From Planctomycetota bacterium (GTDB taxonomy: Bacteria; Planctomycetota; PUPC01; JACPCR01): a stretch of 64,000 bases of DNA. This document shows, in pieces, positions 1 through 8,840 of the stretch. Each line of letters starts with the position of its first letter. Position 1 is the stretch's first letter. The notes under the pieces are model-generated. The model was not told the DNA's origin. It saw nothing but the letters and a program-made list of their open reading frames with translations, and did not search any database. A program made the position numbers and the translations under genes. Location: NCBI GenBank assembly GCA_016179685.1, contig JACPCR010000064.1, positions 62,001-126,000 of the forward strand. The letters run 5' to 3'.

Positions 1-384
1 TGAGGTGGCCACCACGCGGGCGCCGGACACGCTCCTCGAGCCGATCACCACGTCGTGACCTTCTTCCAGCATGCGCAACAGGGGCTGCAGATACTCGGGC
101 GGGACGGAGAGGTCAGCGTCCATGAAGACCCGGAACTCCCCGGTGGCCGCGAGGATTCCCTGCCGGACGGCGTAGCCCTTTCCATGGTTGGACTCGTTCC
201 GAAGCACCTTTGCCGGTGGACTCACCGCCCGGGCCGTCCCGTCTGAGCTTCCATCGTCCACCACCAGGACTTCCGCCCGCAGCCCTGCGGCCTCAGAGTA
301 GCGCGACAGCCGATCGAGCGTCTGGGGCAGTCTTTTCACCTCGTTGAACGCGGGGATGATGATGGAAACCGTTCGGGAGGCCAT
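1..384 (-). CDS. Family 2 glycosyltransferase, N-terminal part (runs off window)
   Basis: Reading from an ATG at 384, the frame stays open to the window edge and gives 128 residues. It starts with the GT2 Rossmann strand (SIIIPAFNE), carries VVDDGSSDGT at residues 41-50 and the metal-binding DAD at 89-91, followed by LSVPPEYL. The HGKGYAVRQG stretch (about 68-77) is typical of dolichyl-phosphate glucosyltransferase or polyprenyl-phosphate mannosyltransferase-like GT2 enzymes, which transfer a sugar from a nucleotide sugar to a lipid carrier at the inner membrane. The C-terminal half, where membrane helices would lie, is outside the window, so acceptor and substrate are unknown. It is divergent from the AsmA-like gene. 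Confidence 0.88.
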   Translation of the reverse strand, partial: MASRTVSIIIPAFNEVKRLPQTLDRLSRYSEAAGLRAEVLVVDDGSSDGTARAVSPPAKVLRNESNHGKGYAVRQGILAATGEFRVFMDADLSVPPEYLQPLLRMLEEGHDVVIGSRSVSGARVVATS

Positions 385-502
385 GAAGAGAATGTCCTGG
401 CCAAAGGCTGTTATGAGCAAAGGATTCGTGGACTTGAAAGAGTCAGTTTCCGAACAATAATGTCACTTACAGATGGCATTCGTCAAAGGATTCCGGCATA
501 CG

Positions 503-552
503 CTAGGTGACGAGTTGGCAAGTGCACCCGCACGTGCCAACTCGTCACCTAG
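503..552. repeat. R1 palindrome, copy 1
   Basis: Perfect 18-bp arms starting and ending in CTAG enclose a one-base mismatch and then GTGC-ACCC-GCAC, which folds as a 4-bp stem with a 4-nt loop. The total is 50 nt, exactly the architecture of the copy at 6744-6793 although the arm sequence differs. It lies in a divergent intergenic region. Confidence 0.85.
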
Positions 553-770
553 GAGTTTACCGCAATCATTGAAAAAGACGCAGCGGGAAGGACTTTCTCA
601 CTTCCTGGGGACGGTTTCCCGACCCGGCGAAGTTGTGGCCGAACCCCGGCAAGTCGAGATTCCCCATTTCTTGGCCAGAAAGATATGCCGGGGACTTTCC
701 ATCCCTTAAATGGGTTGAGAGAAATGGTCTTCTTGCGCCATCACCCGCCCTCTGCACCAGCCGGTTTCTG

Positions 771-826
771 TTCCAGTTTTCAGCGGTGGAAATGCGGACA
801 CGCATTTTCGCCGCTGAAAACTGGAA
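771..826. repeat. R1-like palindrome, copy 2
   Basis: Sixteen perfectly paired outer bases (from TTCCAG to CTGGAA) plus an imperfect inner section surround AATGCG-GACA-CGCATT. The apex resembles the R1 apical box with A-T instead of G-C closing pairs. It ends 32 nt upstream of the GTG start of the AsmA-like gene. Confidence 0.7.
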
Positions 827-858
827 TCCTGCAATTCTATTGAAGCAGGACCTTCGTA

Positions 859-3800
859 GTGAAGCTCAAGAAAATCCTGAAGTTTGCGGCCGCAGGTGCA
901 GGCATCCTTCTGGCACTGGTCCTCCTGCTGTTGGGCGGCCTCAGGCTCTATTTCTCCGACTCGCGGCTGCGCCAGATGGCCCTCGATGCTGCCGCACAGG
1001 CCTTCGGTCGGCCCGGCGTCCTCGAGATCACACAAGTCCGCCTTCGTCTCACGGGTTATCTGGAGGTCGCTGGCATCAAGCTGCGGCAGCCCTCCACTGA
1101 CGCCCGGCCGCCGATCCTCCAGGTCGATGCCCTTCGAATCCGATTCCGCCTTCTACCTCTTCTCCGCGGCAGGCTCGTTCTCGAGGACGTTATCCTTGAA
1201 CGGCCGGAGTTGCAGCTCGAACAGCGGGCTGGACAGTGGAATTTTCAGGCCCTGTGCCCTCCGCCGGCGACGCCGACACCGGCGGTCGCACCGGCCCCGA
1301 GCCGGCCGCCCGCCCTTCCCCTTGATGTTTTTCTTCATCGGCTCGAATTGAGGGACCTTCGCGCCCGGCTCAACTTCGAGGACGGCAGCGGGATCGAAGT
1401 GCCTTCCGCCAGCATGTTGGCCCATGCTTCCCTGGTGGGCCCCCTCGCCACCCTCAGCGTCACGCAGACGCTCCAGATTCCCAGGTGGGTCGCCACGCTG
1501 AACGGCCGGCCTCCCCTTGAGCTTCCACTCGATGAGACCCTGGAACTGAGGGTGGACCTAGCCACGGGTGACCTGGCGATGCTACACGGGCGAGTCGCCA
1601 TTCCTGGCCTGGCCAGCGTGGAACTTTCGGGCCGGGCCGAGGCCTTTGGACAACAGAACCTCGAGCTCTCCGACCTCCACCTCAACCTGGACCTCCAGGC
1701 CCTGACCGTCAGGACCGCTGATGTCCTCCAGACCGTGTCGGGACCCCTTACCCTGCAGGGCACGCTTGATGTCCATCTCCAGGCCAGGGGCGAGCTTCCT
1801 TCCGATGCCCACCCGTCCACTTCGCTCAGGGTCGATGGCCGGGCGCGCCTGGAACTGCCCTTCCTCGAGGCCAGCCGCTACGAGGCCCGGGTGGAGAGCC
1901 TCCTCGCCGACCTCAAGGCCTCGGGCCAGGTCAGCCTTCCTTCCGGGGAACTCGATCGGCCCTATGACTCAGACCTTCAGGTGCAGGTGCAGAACGCCCA
2001 GGCTCTGGGCAGCGTCCTGCCCGGTTCCGCTGAATTCCGACTGACCCTCGATACTCGAGAGGGCGGCCGAAGCCGGCTCATCCTTGGCCACGTCCGTATC
2101 CCTCAAGTCGCCTCCCTCGACCTCGCCGGGGGGCCGACCGACTCGGGGAAGGCGTACTCGGCTACGCTTCAGGTTCATGAATTCCACCTGGACGCGCTCC
2201 AAAGAATGGGACTTGCCGCCCGCATTCCCGCCCTTGCCCGCCTCGCCCTCGAGGGCCGGGTTCAGGCCACCGCCTCCATCGAGGGCCCTATGCCCCTGGC
2301 CGATAACCCGGTTGATGCCCTCCTCTGCGCCAAAGTGGACCTCAAGACCTCCGCTACGGACCTCCGGGTCTCCGGGGAGGGGCTGGAAGCTCGTTTCCCC
2401 CGCCTGAGCCTGAACATCGCCCGCGAGCACAGCGGGCCGTTCAACCTGGCCTTCGAGGTCCCGCCCGGCACGCTCGCCCTCCACCAGGCTTCAGAATCTG
2501 GAGTCTCCAGGCTTTTCCCCGATAAGTCCCTGCCTTTACCCAACTTCCAGCTCAACCTCACACCCTCCATCCAGGTCAGCCTCTCGGCCCCTGTCCCTTC
2601 CGCTTCTGAACTCGAGTCCCTTTCTCTCCCCGTCACCCTGGATGCAACTCTCTTGACAGGGATAACCGGTAGGCTGGATCACCCGTCCTCGTCCCTCGCC
2701 GCCCTCGAGGCCTCCCTCGAAAAATTCCATGCCCGTGTCCGATGCCAGCCCGCGTCCGATGCCACAGAAGGTCTGGAGGCCTCCCTGCGCCTCCTGGGCA
2801 GTCCCTTGCAACTCGTCGCCATCCCTGCGGATGGCCAAGCCTCCAGGAGTTACCGTCTTCCGGAACTGCAATTTGAGCTTCCTGCCCGGATCGAGCCGCA
2901 TGCCCTGGTGCTGGCCACTACGGGGGACGGCGTGACGTTTCGGGTCGGCGCGCTGCTGGACGGGCGGGCCAGCTTCCACATTCGGGAACTCGCTCGAAAA
3001 GGCTTCGATTGGGCTGGCCGGGTCCGGCTTTCCCTCGATGAATGCTCGCGGCTTCTCGCCTGCCTCCCAGGCCCAGTGCCGGGTCAACCCCTGGACCTCT
3101 CGGGCGAATGGTCCCTCGACGCTGCCGCTTCCGGCTCGTGGCCCCCTTCAAACGAGGCCCCCGACTCACCGCTGACGCTGCGCCTTCGGTCGGACCTCGC
3201 CCTCGCCCGTGCCGCCTACGGTGAAGCCTTCCGGATGCAGGCGCTCGATCCGCTCCAGTTCCACCTCGAGGCCGAGGCAACCGCAGGCCCACTCTCGAGC
3301 CCAGCGGTCATCCGGGGAAAGGCCGCTGCCGCAGCCAGCGGACTCTCGCTCGAGGGCACGCTTCCGGGCCAGTGTCAGAGCCTCGACCTGAAGTGTGATT
3401 TCGAGTCCAGGCTGATTCCGGCTGGGCCTGCGCCAAGCTTCAAGACGAGTGGACGGTTGCGGGCCTCTGGTCTCGCCCTGCTGGGTCAGGTCTCCCTCGG
3501 TTCCGCGGACGTCCAGTTCCGTGCCGATTCTCCCCGGCCTGACTCGCCGATCGAGGCCGGCTTCAGCGCGGACCTCGCTGCGGTCCGCTATGAGGCCACC
3601 GGGCTGAGGCTCGAGGCGGGTCAGGCGCTTCTCCGTTCCGAAAAAACGGAGGTTGTCCTCCCTGCCGGCGAGATTCGCACCCAGCTTTCCGCGCGTTTCC
3701 CCGAGATGGGCGAGGCCTTCGAAATGCGGGCCGACGCCCGGCTGAAGAACTGGGCCGAGACCTTCGAGGCGCATCTCGAGGCCGATGCACTCCCCTTGGA

Positions 3801-6747
3801 AAAGTTGGCCCCCTGGCTCTCGAACTTCCTCTTCGGGCCTGGGACACCGGAGAGTCGCACGGCCCTTCTCGCACAGGGGCCCGCCCAGATCGTCGCGGAC
3901 GCCCGTGGACGCCTGCCGGACGCCGGCCAGCTCGCAGCCCTCCGTCTGCCCGTCGAGCTGGAGGCCCGTATCGACCTCAAGGATGGGACACTCGGCTACT
4001 TTGCCCAGGGCTTGATGCCGCCGCCCGCCACTCCTTCCCCGCCGGCCGCGGCCGATTCCAAAACCGCATCTCAAGACCCGACCGGGCCCAACGCCTCTTC
4101 TGGCGCAGCCGAAAGGCCCTCAGGACCGGAACGGCCGGCCAGTGCACCGGCACAGCCTCAGATGGCTTCGCTGTCCATCGAACTGAATCGCCTCACCACA
4201 CGATTCGCCGTCCACCATCCCGCTTCCGAGGGCAAGCTCCTGATCGAGATCGCTCCTTTCCAGGACGCCGATGTCCGGTACGCAGACTCGGCACTCGGCG
4301 AGATTCGCCCCCCTTTGTCCACCTCCGCTCCCATCCGGTTGAATATCGAGGACCTCACTTCAGGAAGAGCCCTTTTCGAGGAATTCCCGTTCACCTCCGG
4401 CGGCACCTTCACCGGAACGTTCCGGGGCCGCATGCATCTTTACGACCTTCGTGAAACGGACCTCCACGTCCAGCTCCAGGTCAACCTCACGGAATTGCCC
4501 GACCTGCTCCAGAATCGATCAACCGGTTTCCTGGCGGACCTCTCCAGGGGCATGACCCCGGCGGGTCGGGGCGAGATCGGCATCCGAATTGCCAGCGCTG
4601 CCGATTCCCAGGCCGCCTTTCCGGACCTCGGCGTCACGATCACGGCCAAGCCCGTCCTCGAATCCTTCGCTCTCGAATCGACGCTCGAGACGGGCGCGCT
4701 CAACGCCGACTTGACTCTGACGACCTCCTACTCTCTTCTGAAGGGAGAAATAGGCAAGGTCTCCCTTTCGGGCCCCGTGACTATCGATGGCCTCACTCTC
4801 CTGGGCGGAATGCTCACCGCCTCCACCGTGCCCATCTCTTTTCATCTCGATCTCAAGGAGAAGACGCTGGACGAGCTTCAGGCCGATTTCGACGCCCGAA
4901 TCCATGCCCTGGCCTTCGGCTCGGACGCCTTCTCCCTTCCGGAACAGGATGCGAGCATCCGCTTCACTCCCTCCCTCCACCTGGTCACCGGCGACCTGCA
5001 GGCCGGCGGAGCGCTGACCCTCGGGGACTGGCTGCAGCTCGATCCCTTCTCTCTCTCCGCACGCCACTGGGGAGAAGTGCTCGAAGCACGCCTCGAAAAC
5101 GTCACGGCCCGACTCGCCCAGGCGCTTCCTCTTCTCGCCGCCGTTCTGCCGAATACGCTCCCGCCGGACCTCGCCTTCGAAGGCGACCCCGCCACGGCGA
5201 CGCTCTCCGTGTCCGTGTCCACGCCTGCTGCCGAAGCATTCGCTGCGAGCCACCGCCTGGCCTTTCTCAAGGCGCTCCTCGGGCCCGAACAGGCATGGAT
5301 GCCGGGCACGCTCGAGGCCGGCCTCCACCTGCCTCCCTGCTCCCTGCGAAGCGCCGAGCGCGGCCTCGAGATTCGGGACATGACCCTTCAGGCCTCCGCC
5401 AGCGTCCAAGGCGAGAACCTCGCCTTTTCCGGAAAGCTGAACGTGCCTCGAATCCTGCTCGCGCCGCTCACCGGCGACCAGCCCATCGATCCCGGCGGGG
5501 AGATTCAGGCCCGCGTGAAGGATTTCGACGAGCTCGAGTGGCACAGCCGCTTCGACCTGCCTGCCTGGGGTTTCCGCTCGGGGCTGGACGCTTCCGTGGG
5601 CGGCTTTGCCTCCCTTCATCAAGGCCAGGACTTTCTCCTGGACGCGCAGAGCCTTGCCGGCCGGCTGCGGGCCAGCCTGGCCAGCCAGCTCGAATTCCTC
5701 GCGCCGCAGCCGCGCCAGCTCGCGCCGGGCCTCTCCGTCCGGGGCGGCGTCCGGCTTCACTCACGCCTCCGGCTACGGCCAGCCCAGTTCCTTCAAGTCG
5801 CCGGCGACCTGGAGATGCTTTCCCTGACCGCGAGATACGGCGACCTGGCGGAGCTGGTCAATCTGCGAGGCAGTTTCCCCTTCCTCAAGACCTACCGTAT
5901 CGCCATGGCCTCGCCCGAAGAGGATGCCCGGGCCGCTCGACGCGTCGGACCCGCGCCGGAGGCCTTCACGGAACAGGCCGGGCTCGAAACCCGGCCCTCC
6001 CTTCCAGCAGAATCCTATGCCTTTGCGGACCAACTCAGGTCATACACCGCCGAGTCCCGGCGCATCCAGCTCGAAGCCGTCCTCTTCCGCGGGCGGCCCC
6101 TCATCCGCAACCTCTCCTTCGCACTTCAGTTCGAGGAGGACACCCTCCGAATCGACGATTTCCGGATGATGCTCCTCGAAGGCGACGTCCTCGGCCACGT
6201 GGCCCTCGCTACCCGAGACGGGCGGCCTCGCCTCGAAATCGCCGCAGAATTCGCCGGCATCGGAGGCGGACCAGCGTCCCGAGGCGCAAAAACCTCCGCC
6301 CAGCGTGGTATCAACGGCAATCTCCGCCTCGAACTCTCCCTCCAGAAATCCCGCGGAAGCGAGGAAGCGTCCATTGCGGACCTCTCCGGCCGATTCAACC
6401 TCACCCGGATCGACCGTCCCGGTCTTCTCGCCCTGCTGCGCGTCGCCGACCCTCAGGAAAGCGATCCCCAGATGAACGTCATCCGCCAAGCCCTCTCCAT
6501 CGGCGCCCCCAGCTCGGTCCGGCTCGACCTCCGGCACGGCAAGCTCGCCGGCGAGGTCCGGATCAACCTGCCTCCGCCCCTCGGCAGCCAATCCATCCCC
6601 TTGTCCGAGCTGCCGGTCAAGCAGCTCCTGTCCACCCGCAGCGCGCGCCGCGCCCTATCCTTCCTTGATGGCGTCCAGGACGCGCTCGCCCATCTTGCCG
6701 CCGGCACCCTCGAATTCACCCCCGATGGCCAGATTCACTTCCGCTAG
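859..6747 (+). CDS. AsmA-like giant envelope protein
   Basis: This 1962-residue protein has one N-terminal hydrophobic segment (about residues 8-30, after MKLKKILK) that should act as an uncleaved inner-membrane anchor; the rest should lie in the periplasm. The N-terminal pattern (short anchor, LRQMALDAAAQAFGRPGVLEI, alternating beta-strand repeats) and a C-terminal block with SGRFNLTRIDRPGLLALLRV fit the AsmA/TamB/YhdP group, whose long beta-groove members move phospholipid between membranes. A Pro/Ala-rich linker lies near residues 1055-1100. The start is GTG with a weak CAGGA upstream; no better ATG exists near the anchor. The TAG stop is part of the R1 palindrome at 6744. The superfamily is clear, the exact subfamily is inferred. 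Confidence 0.8.
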   Translation: MKLKKILKFAAAGAGILLALVLLLLGGLRLYFSDSRLRQMALDAAAQAFGRPGVLEITQVRLRLTGYLEVAGIKLRQPSTDARPPILQVDALRIRFRLLPLLRGRLVLEDVILERPELQLEQRAGQWNFQALCPPPATPTPAVAPAPSRPPALPLDVFLHRLELRDLRARLNFEDGSGIEVPSASMLAHASLVGPLATLSVTQTLQIPRWVATLNGRPPLELPLDETLELRVDLATGDLAMLHGRVAIPGLASVELSGRAEAFGQQNLELSDLHLNLDLQALTVRTADVLQTVSGPLTLQGTLDVHLQARGELPSDAHPSTSLRVDGRARLELPFLEASRYEARVESLLADLKASGQVSLPSGELDRPYDSDLQVQVQNAQALGSVLPGSAEFRLTLDTREGGRSRLILGHVRIPQVASLDLAGGPTDSGKAYSATLQVHEFHLDALQRMGLAARIPALARLALEGRVQATASIEGPMPLADNPVDALLCAKVDLKTSATDLRVSGEGLEARFPRLSLNIAREHSGPFNLAFEVPPGTLALHQASESGVSRLFPDKSLPLPNFQLNLTPSIQVSLSAPVPSASELESLSLPVTLDATLLTGITGRLDHPSSSLAALEASLEKFHARVRCQPASDATEGLEASLRLLGSPLQLVAIPADGQASRSYRLPELQFELPARIEPHALVLATTGDGVTFRVGALLDGRASFHIRELARKGFDWAGRVRLSLDECSRLLACLPGPVPGQPLDLSGEWSLDAAASGSWPPSNEAPDSPLTLRLRSDLALARAAYGEAFRMQALDPLQFHLEAEATAGPLSSPAVIRGKAAAAASGLSLEGTLPGQCQSLDLKCDFESRLIPAGPAPSFKTSGRLRASGLALLGQVSLGSADVQFRADSPRPDSPIEAGFSADLAAVRYEATGLRLEAGQALLRSEKTEVVLPAGEIRTQLSARFPEMGEAFEMRADARLKNWAETFEAHLEADALPLEKLAPWLSNFLFGPGTPESRTALLAQGPAQIVADARGRLPDAGQLAALRLPVELEARIDLKDGTLGYFAQGLMPPPATPSPPAAADSKTASQDPTGPNASSGAAERPSGPERPASAPAQPQMASLSIELNRLTTRFAVHHPASEGKLLIEIAPFQDADVRYADSALGEIRPPLSTSAPIRLNIEDLTSGRALFEEFPFTSGGTFTGTFRGRMHLYDLRETDLHVQLQVNLTELPDLLQNRSTGFLADLSRGMTPAGRGEIGIRIASAADSQAAFPDLGVTITAKPVLESFALESTLETGALNADLTLTTSYSLLKGEIGKVSLSGPVTIDGLTLLGGMLTASTVPISFHLDLKEKTLDELQADFDARIHALAFGSDAFSLPEQDASIRFTPSLHLVTGDLQAGGALTLGDWLQLDPFSLSARHWGEVLEARLENVTARLAQALPLLAAVLPNTLPPDLAFEGDPATATLSVSVSTPAAEAFAASHRLAFLKALLGPEQAWMPGTLEAGLHLPPCSLRSAERGLEIRDMTLQASASVQGENLAFSGKLNVPRILLAPLTGDQPIDPGGEIQARVKDFDELEWHSRFDLPAWGFRSGLDASVGGFASLHQGQDFLLDAQSLAGRLRASLASQLEFLAPQPRQLAPGLSVRGGVRLHSRLRLRPAQFLQVAGDLEMLSLTARYGDLAELVNLRGSFPFLKTYRIAMASPEEDARAARRVGPAPEAFTEQAGLETRPSLPAESYAFADQLRSYTAESRRIQLEAVLFRGRPLIRNLSFALQFEEDTLRIDDFRMMLLEGDVLGHVALATRDGRPRLEIAAEFAGIGGGPASRGAKTSAQRGINGNLRLELSLQKSRGSEEASIADLSGRFNLTRIDRPGLLALLRVADPQESDPQMNVIRQALSIGAPSSVRLDLRHGKLAGEVRINLPPPLGSQSIPLSELPVKQLLSTRSARRALSFLDGVQDALAHLAAGTLEFTPDGQIHFR

Positions 6748-6793
6748 TACACGCGTCAGGAGGTGCATCCGCACTTCCTGACGCGTGTACTAG
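6744..6793. repeat. R1 palindrome, copy 3 (carries stop codons of both convergent genes)
   Basis: Perfect 18-bp arms beginning CTAGTACACGCGTCAGGA flank GTGC-ATCC-GCAC. The left CTAG gives the TAG stop of the rightward AsmA-like gene (6745-6747) and the mirrored CTAG gives the TAG stop of the leftward isomerase-like gene (complement of 6790-6792). Both convergent genes therefore end inside the element. There is no U-tract, so it is not a textbook intrinsic terminator, though a transcript would fold strongly in either direction. Confidence 0.9.
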
Positions 6794-7611
6794 CCGCGGG
6801 GCACTCCCAGCTTCGACATCAGCCGCCGGGCATGTTCCAGAAAATGCGGAAAGGCAACGTCGGGCTCCGCGAGCCGGGGCTCCCACTTCTTCTCCCATTC
6901 GAAAGAAAGCCAGCCGGTATAGCCCCCTTGGTGCAGGAGATTGAGGCCGCATTCCATGTCGACCTCGCCCTGGCCGGGCAGCCGGCTGCGGACCCGGCCA
7001 TCCGTTTCCCGTGCGGCATCCTTGAAGTGCACGTGATAGACGTGCCGGCCGATCGCCGCATACGTCCGGTCCAGCGGCTCGACGAAGTAGGCGTTGCCGA
7101 TGTCCCAGCACACGCCCAGGGCCGGCGACCGTACCCCCTCGATGACCGCCAGGAGATTCTCGCCGCGACACCAGTCGTCGTGCGTCTCCATCGCCAGCCG
7201 GACGCCACGCTCCACCGCCTTCTGGGACGCCGCTCGAAGCCCCTCGATCACCCGCTTCAGGGCCTCAGCCCGCTGAGTGTCCCCCATCTGGCCGCCGAAG
7301 ACCCGCACGGTCGAGCAGCCGACGTCCGCCGCCACGTCGATGAGGCGGCGAGCCGTCTCCAGGCTCGCGGCCCTTTGTGCTGCGTCCGCCGTCGCGAAGT
7401 TCGTGTAGCCCATGATGCAGGCAATGCTCAAGTCCTGCTCCTGAAACACACGCCGGATGCGCGCCCGCGACTCGGCAGGCTCGTCCGGCCCGATATGGTT
7501 GCCCGCAGCCCCTCGAAGCTCGACTCCGTCGAATCCCATGGCCTTCGCACGGCATGCGATCAGGTCGACCGTCCAGTCCGGACAGCCCAGCGTCGCAAAG
7601 CATAACTTCAT
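6790..7611 (-). CDS. Sugar phosphate isomerase/epimerase-like TIM barrel
   Basis: This 273-residue protein belongs to the xylose isomerase-like / AP endonuclease 2 TIM-barrel superfamily. Visible signatures are the N-terminal LCFATLGCPDW, GFDGVELRG, the metal-site region VRLAMETHDDW (Glu on a barrel strand), LGVCWDIGNAYF, YHVHFKDA and the late LSFEWEKKWEP. Members isomerise or epimerise free sugars, inositols or keto-sugars with a divalent metal in the cytoplasm; the substrate here cannot be read from sequence. It ends inside the R1 palindrome that also ends the convergent AsmA-like gene. It is preceded on the same strand by a Uma2 gene 39 nt away, so co-transcription is possible. Confidence 0.85.
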   Translation of the reverse strand: MKLCFATLGCPDWTVDLIACRAKAMGFDGVELRGAAGNHIGPDEPAESRARIRRVFQEQDLSIACIMGYTNFATADAAQRAASLETARRLIDVAADVGCSTVRVFGGQMGDTQRAEALKRVIEGLRAASQKAVERGVRLAMETHDDWCRGENLLAVIEGVRSPALGVCWDIGNAYFVEPLDRTYAAIGRHVYHVHFKDAARETDGRVRSRLPGQGEVDMECGLNLLHQGGYTGWLSFEWEKKWEPRLAEPDVAFPHFLEHARRLMSKLGVPRG

Positions 7612-7650
7612 GGTCAGTCTCCTCTTGTTGTCTCCTCATCCTCGTGCTCG

Positions 7651-8616
7651 CTACGGCCCGCGCTTTTTCGTGGCCCCGCGCAGGCGTTCGACTTCTTGGC
7701 CGAGCCGACGCGCTTCGGCCTCCGCGGCCTTTCGGCCCTCCGCCTCCTTTTCCCGGGCCTCGGCCGCCTCCCGGGCCATGGCCTCCGCGGCCTTTCGGCC
7801 CTCCGCCTCCTTTTCCCGGGCCTCGGCCGCCTCCCGGGCCATGGCCTCCGCGGCCTTCCGGCCCCCCGCTTCCTTCTCCCGGGCCTCGGCCGCCTCCCGG
7901 GCCATGGCCTCCGCGGCCTTCCGGGCCCCCGCTTCCTTCTCCCGGGCCTCGGCCGCCTCCCGGGCCATGGCCTCCGCGGCCCTCCGGGCCCGGGCCTCTT
8001 TCCGCCGCGCCTGGGCCTCCTCGCGCCGCCCCCGAGCCTCCTCCTCCGGTGTCAGGAGCCACTGCCGCGACACCGGATCGAACAGCCGCAACCAACCTTC
8101 ACGTAGCCCCAGCTCCAGGCCCGTCACCTGGCTTCTCATCCGCCCCTCCGAGGAGGGCTCCATCGGCACATACTTCCCGGCCACCAGCCGATAGCTCTGC
8201 AACGCCGGGCTCAGATAATCCTCATAAGGGTCGAACAGAAAATACTCCTTTACGCCCAACATCGCGTAAATCGCCTTCTTCTTTCTCAGGTCCTCCCACT
8301 TCGTGCTCCTCGACGTCACCTCGATCACCAGGTCCGGCCCCTTCCCCTCCTTCCACACCTGGTAGATGCGCCGCAGCCTCTTCGGCACGCTTCGGACCAC
8401 GAAGACATCCGGTGCGCAGGAGGCCTTTGCATTGCCCTCTTCGTAGTACAGCAGCAGATTCCCCGCCACGTAGACTTCGTCATCTTTGAGAAACCATTCC
8501 TCGAGCGCATGCAGCAAGTCGACCATGACTCTTCGGTGAAGGTCCGTCTCGGCCATGGGCTTCCCATCCGATTCGGGATAATGAATTTCCGGCGCTTGAA
8601 TCACGGCTTTTTTCAT
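7651..8616 (-). CDS. Uma2-family (DUF820) protein with Ala/Glu-rich repeat tail
   Basis: The first ~190 residues match the Uma2 family, a PD-(D/E)xK nuclease-like fold: PDVFVVRSVPK, then GPDLVIEVTSRSTKWEDLRKKKAIYAMLGVKEYFLFDP. The Asp, the Glu in VIEV and the following Lys correspond to the expected nuclease core, though cellular roles of this family are poorly known. The C-terminal third is a charged alpha-helical tail with four nearly identical 21-residue units (KAAEAMAREAAEAREKE). The ATG at 8616 is preferred over 8634 because GGGGAGA lies about 7 nt upstream. The protein is 321 residues, long for the family because of the tail. Confidence 0.85.
   Translation of the reverse strand: MKKAVIQAPEIHYPESDGKPMAETDLHRRVMVDLLHALEEWFLKDDEVYVAGNLLLYYEEGNAKASCAPDVFVVRSVPKRLRRIYQVWKEGKGPDLVIEVTSRSTKWEDLRKKKAIYAMLGVKEYFLFDPYEDYLSPALQSYRLVAGKYVPMEPSSEGRMRSQVTGLELGLREGWLRLFDPVSRQWLLTPEEEARGRREEAQARRKEARARRAAEAMAREAAEAREKEAGARKAAEAMAREAAEAREKEAGGRKAAEAMAREAAEAREKEAEGRKAAEAMAREAAEAREKEAEGRKAAEAEARRLGQEVERLRGATKKRGP
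7717..7985. repeat. 63-bp tandem repeat within the Uma2 coding sequence
   Basis: Four units begin at 7717, 7780, 7843 and 7906, with a partial fifth at 7969, a strict 63-bp period that keeps the frame (21 codons). The units differ by only a few bases, which suggests recent expansion by slippage or unequal crossing-over and predicts copy-number variation between strains. Confidence 0.85.
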
Positions 8617-8799
8617 GGCAAGTCTCCCCTGCACGCTTACGGGCAGATTTTATTCATGCCTGACGGGCCGCGCAAACACTTTGGATGCGGGAACTTGACC
8701 AGTTCGTTTCCCCGGCAGATAGAAGCTCCAGACCTTGATCCGCTTGCCAAACATCACGAAGAATCCGGGCAAACAGGCGCCATACGCCCAGAAATGCCC

Positions 8800-8840
8800 C
8801 TCGTCAGAAGTGCACGCGCACTTCCGAACGCGTCGATTAG
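8800..8840. repeat. R1 palindrome, copy 4, degenerate
   Basis: The core GAAGTGC-ACGC-GCACTTC (8807-8824) is intact. The right arm reads, on the minus strand, CTAATCGACGCGTTCGG, clearly related to the CTAGTACACGCGTCAGG arm of copy 3, but the left arm no longer matches it. The right arm carries the TAA stop of the leftward HEAT gene (8837-8839). Confidence 0.65.

Larger units (their letters stand above)
385..858. other. Divergent intergenic region holding two R1 palindromes
   Basis: This 474-nt space separates the glycosyltransferase (leftward) from the AsmA-like gene (rightward). No convincing coding frame is present. It contains two long palindromes (503-552 and 771-826), so these elements are not confined to gene 3' ends. 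A good sigma-70 promoter is not obvious. Confidence 0.6.

Noticed and set aside
4519..5760. 413-codon open frame on the minus strand
   Set aside because: It is antisense to the well-supported AsmA-like gene, has no family resemblance and arises from GC-rich codon bias.
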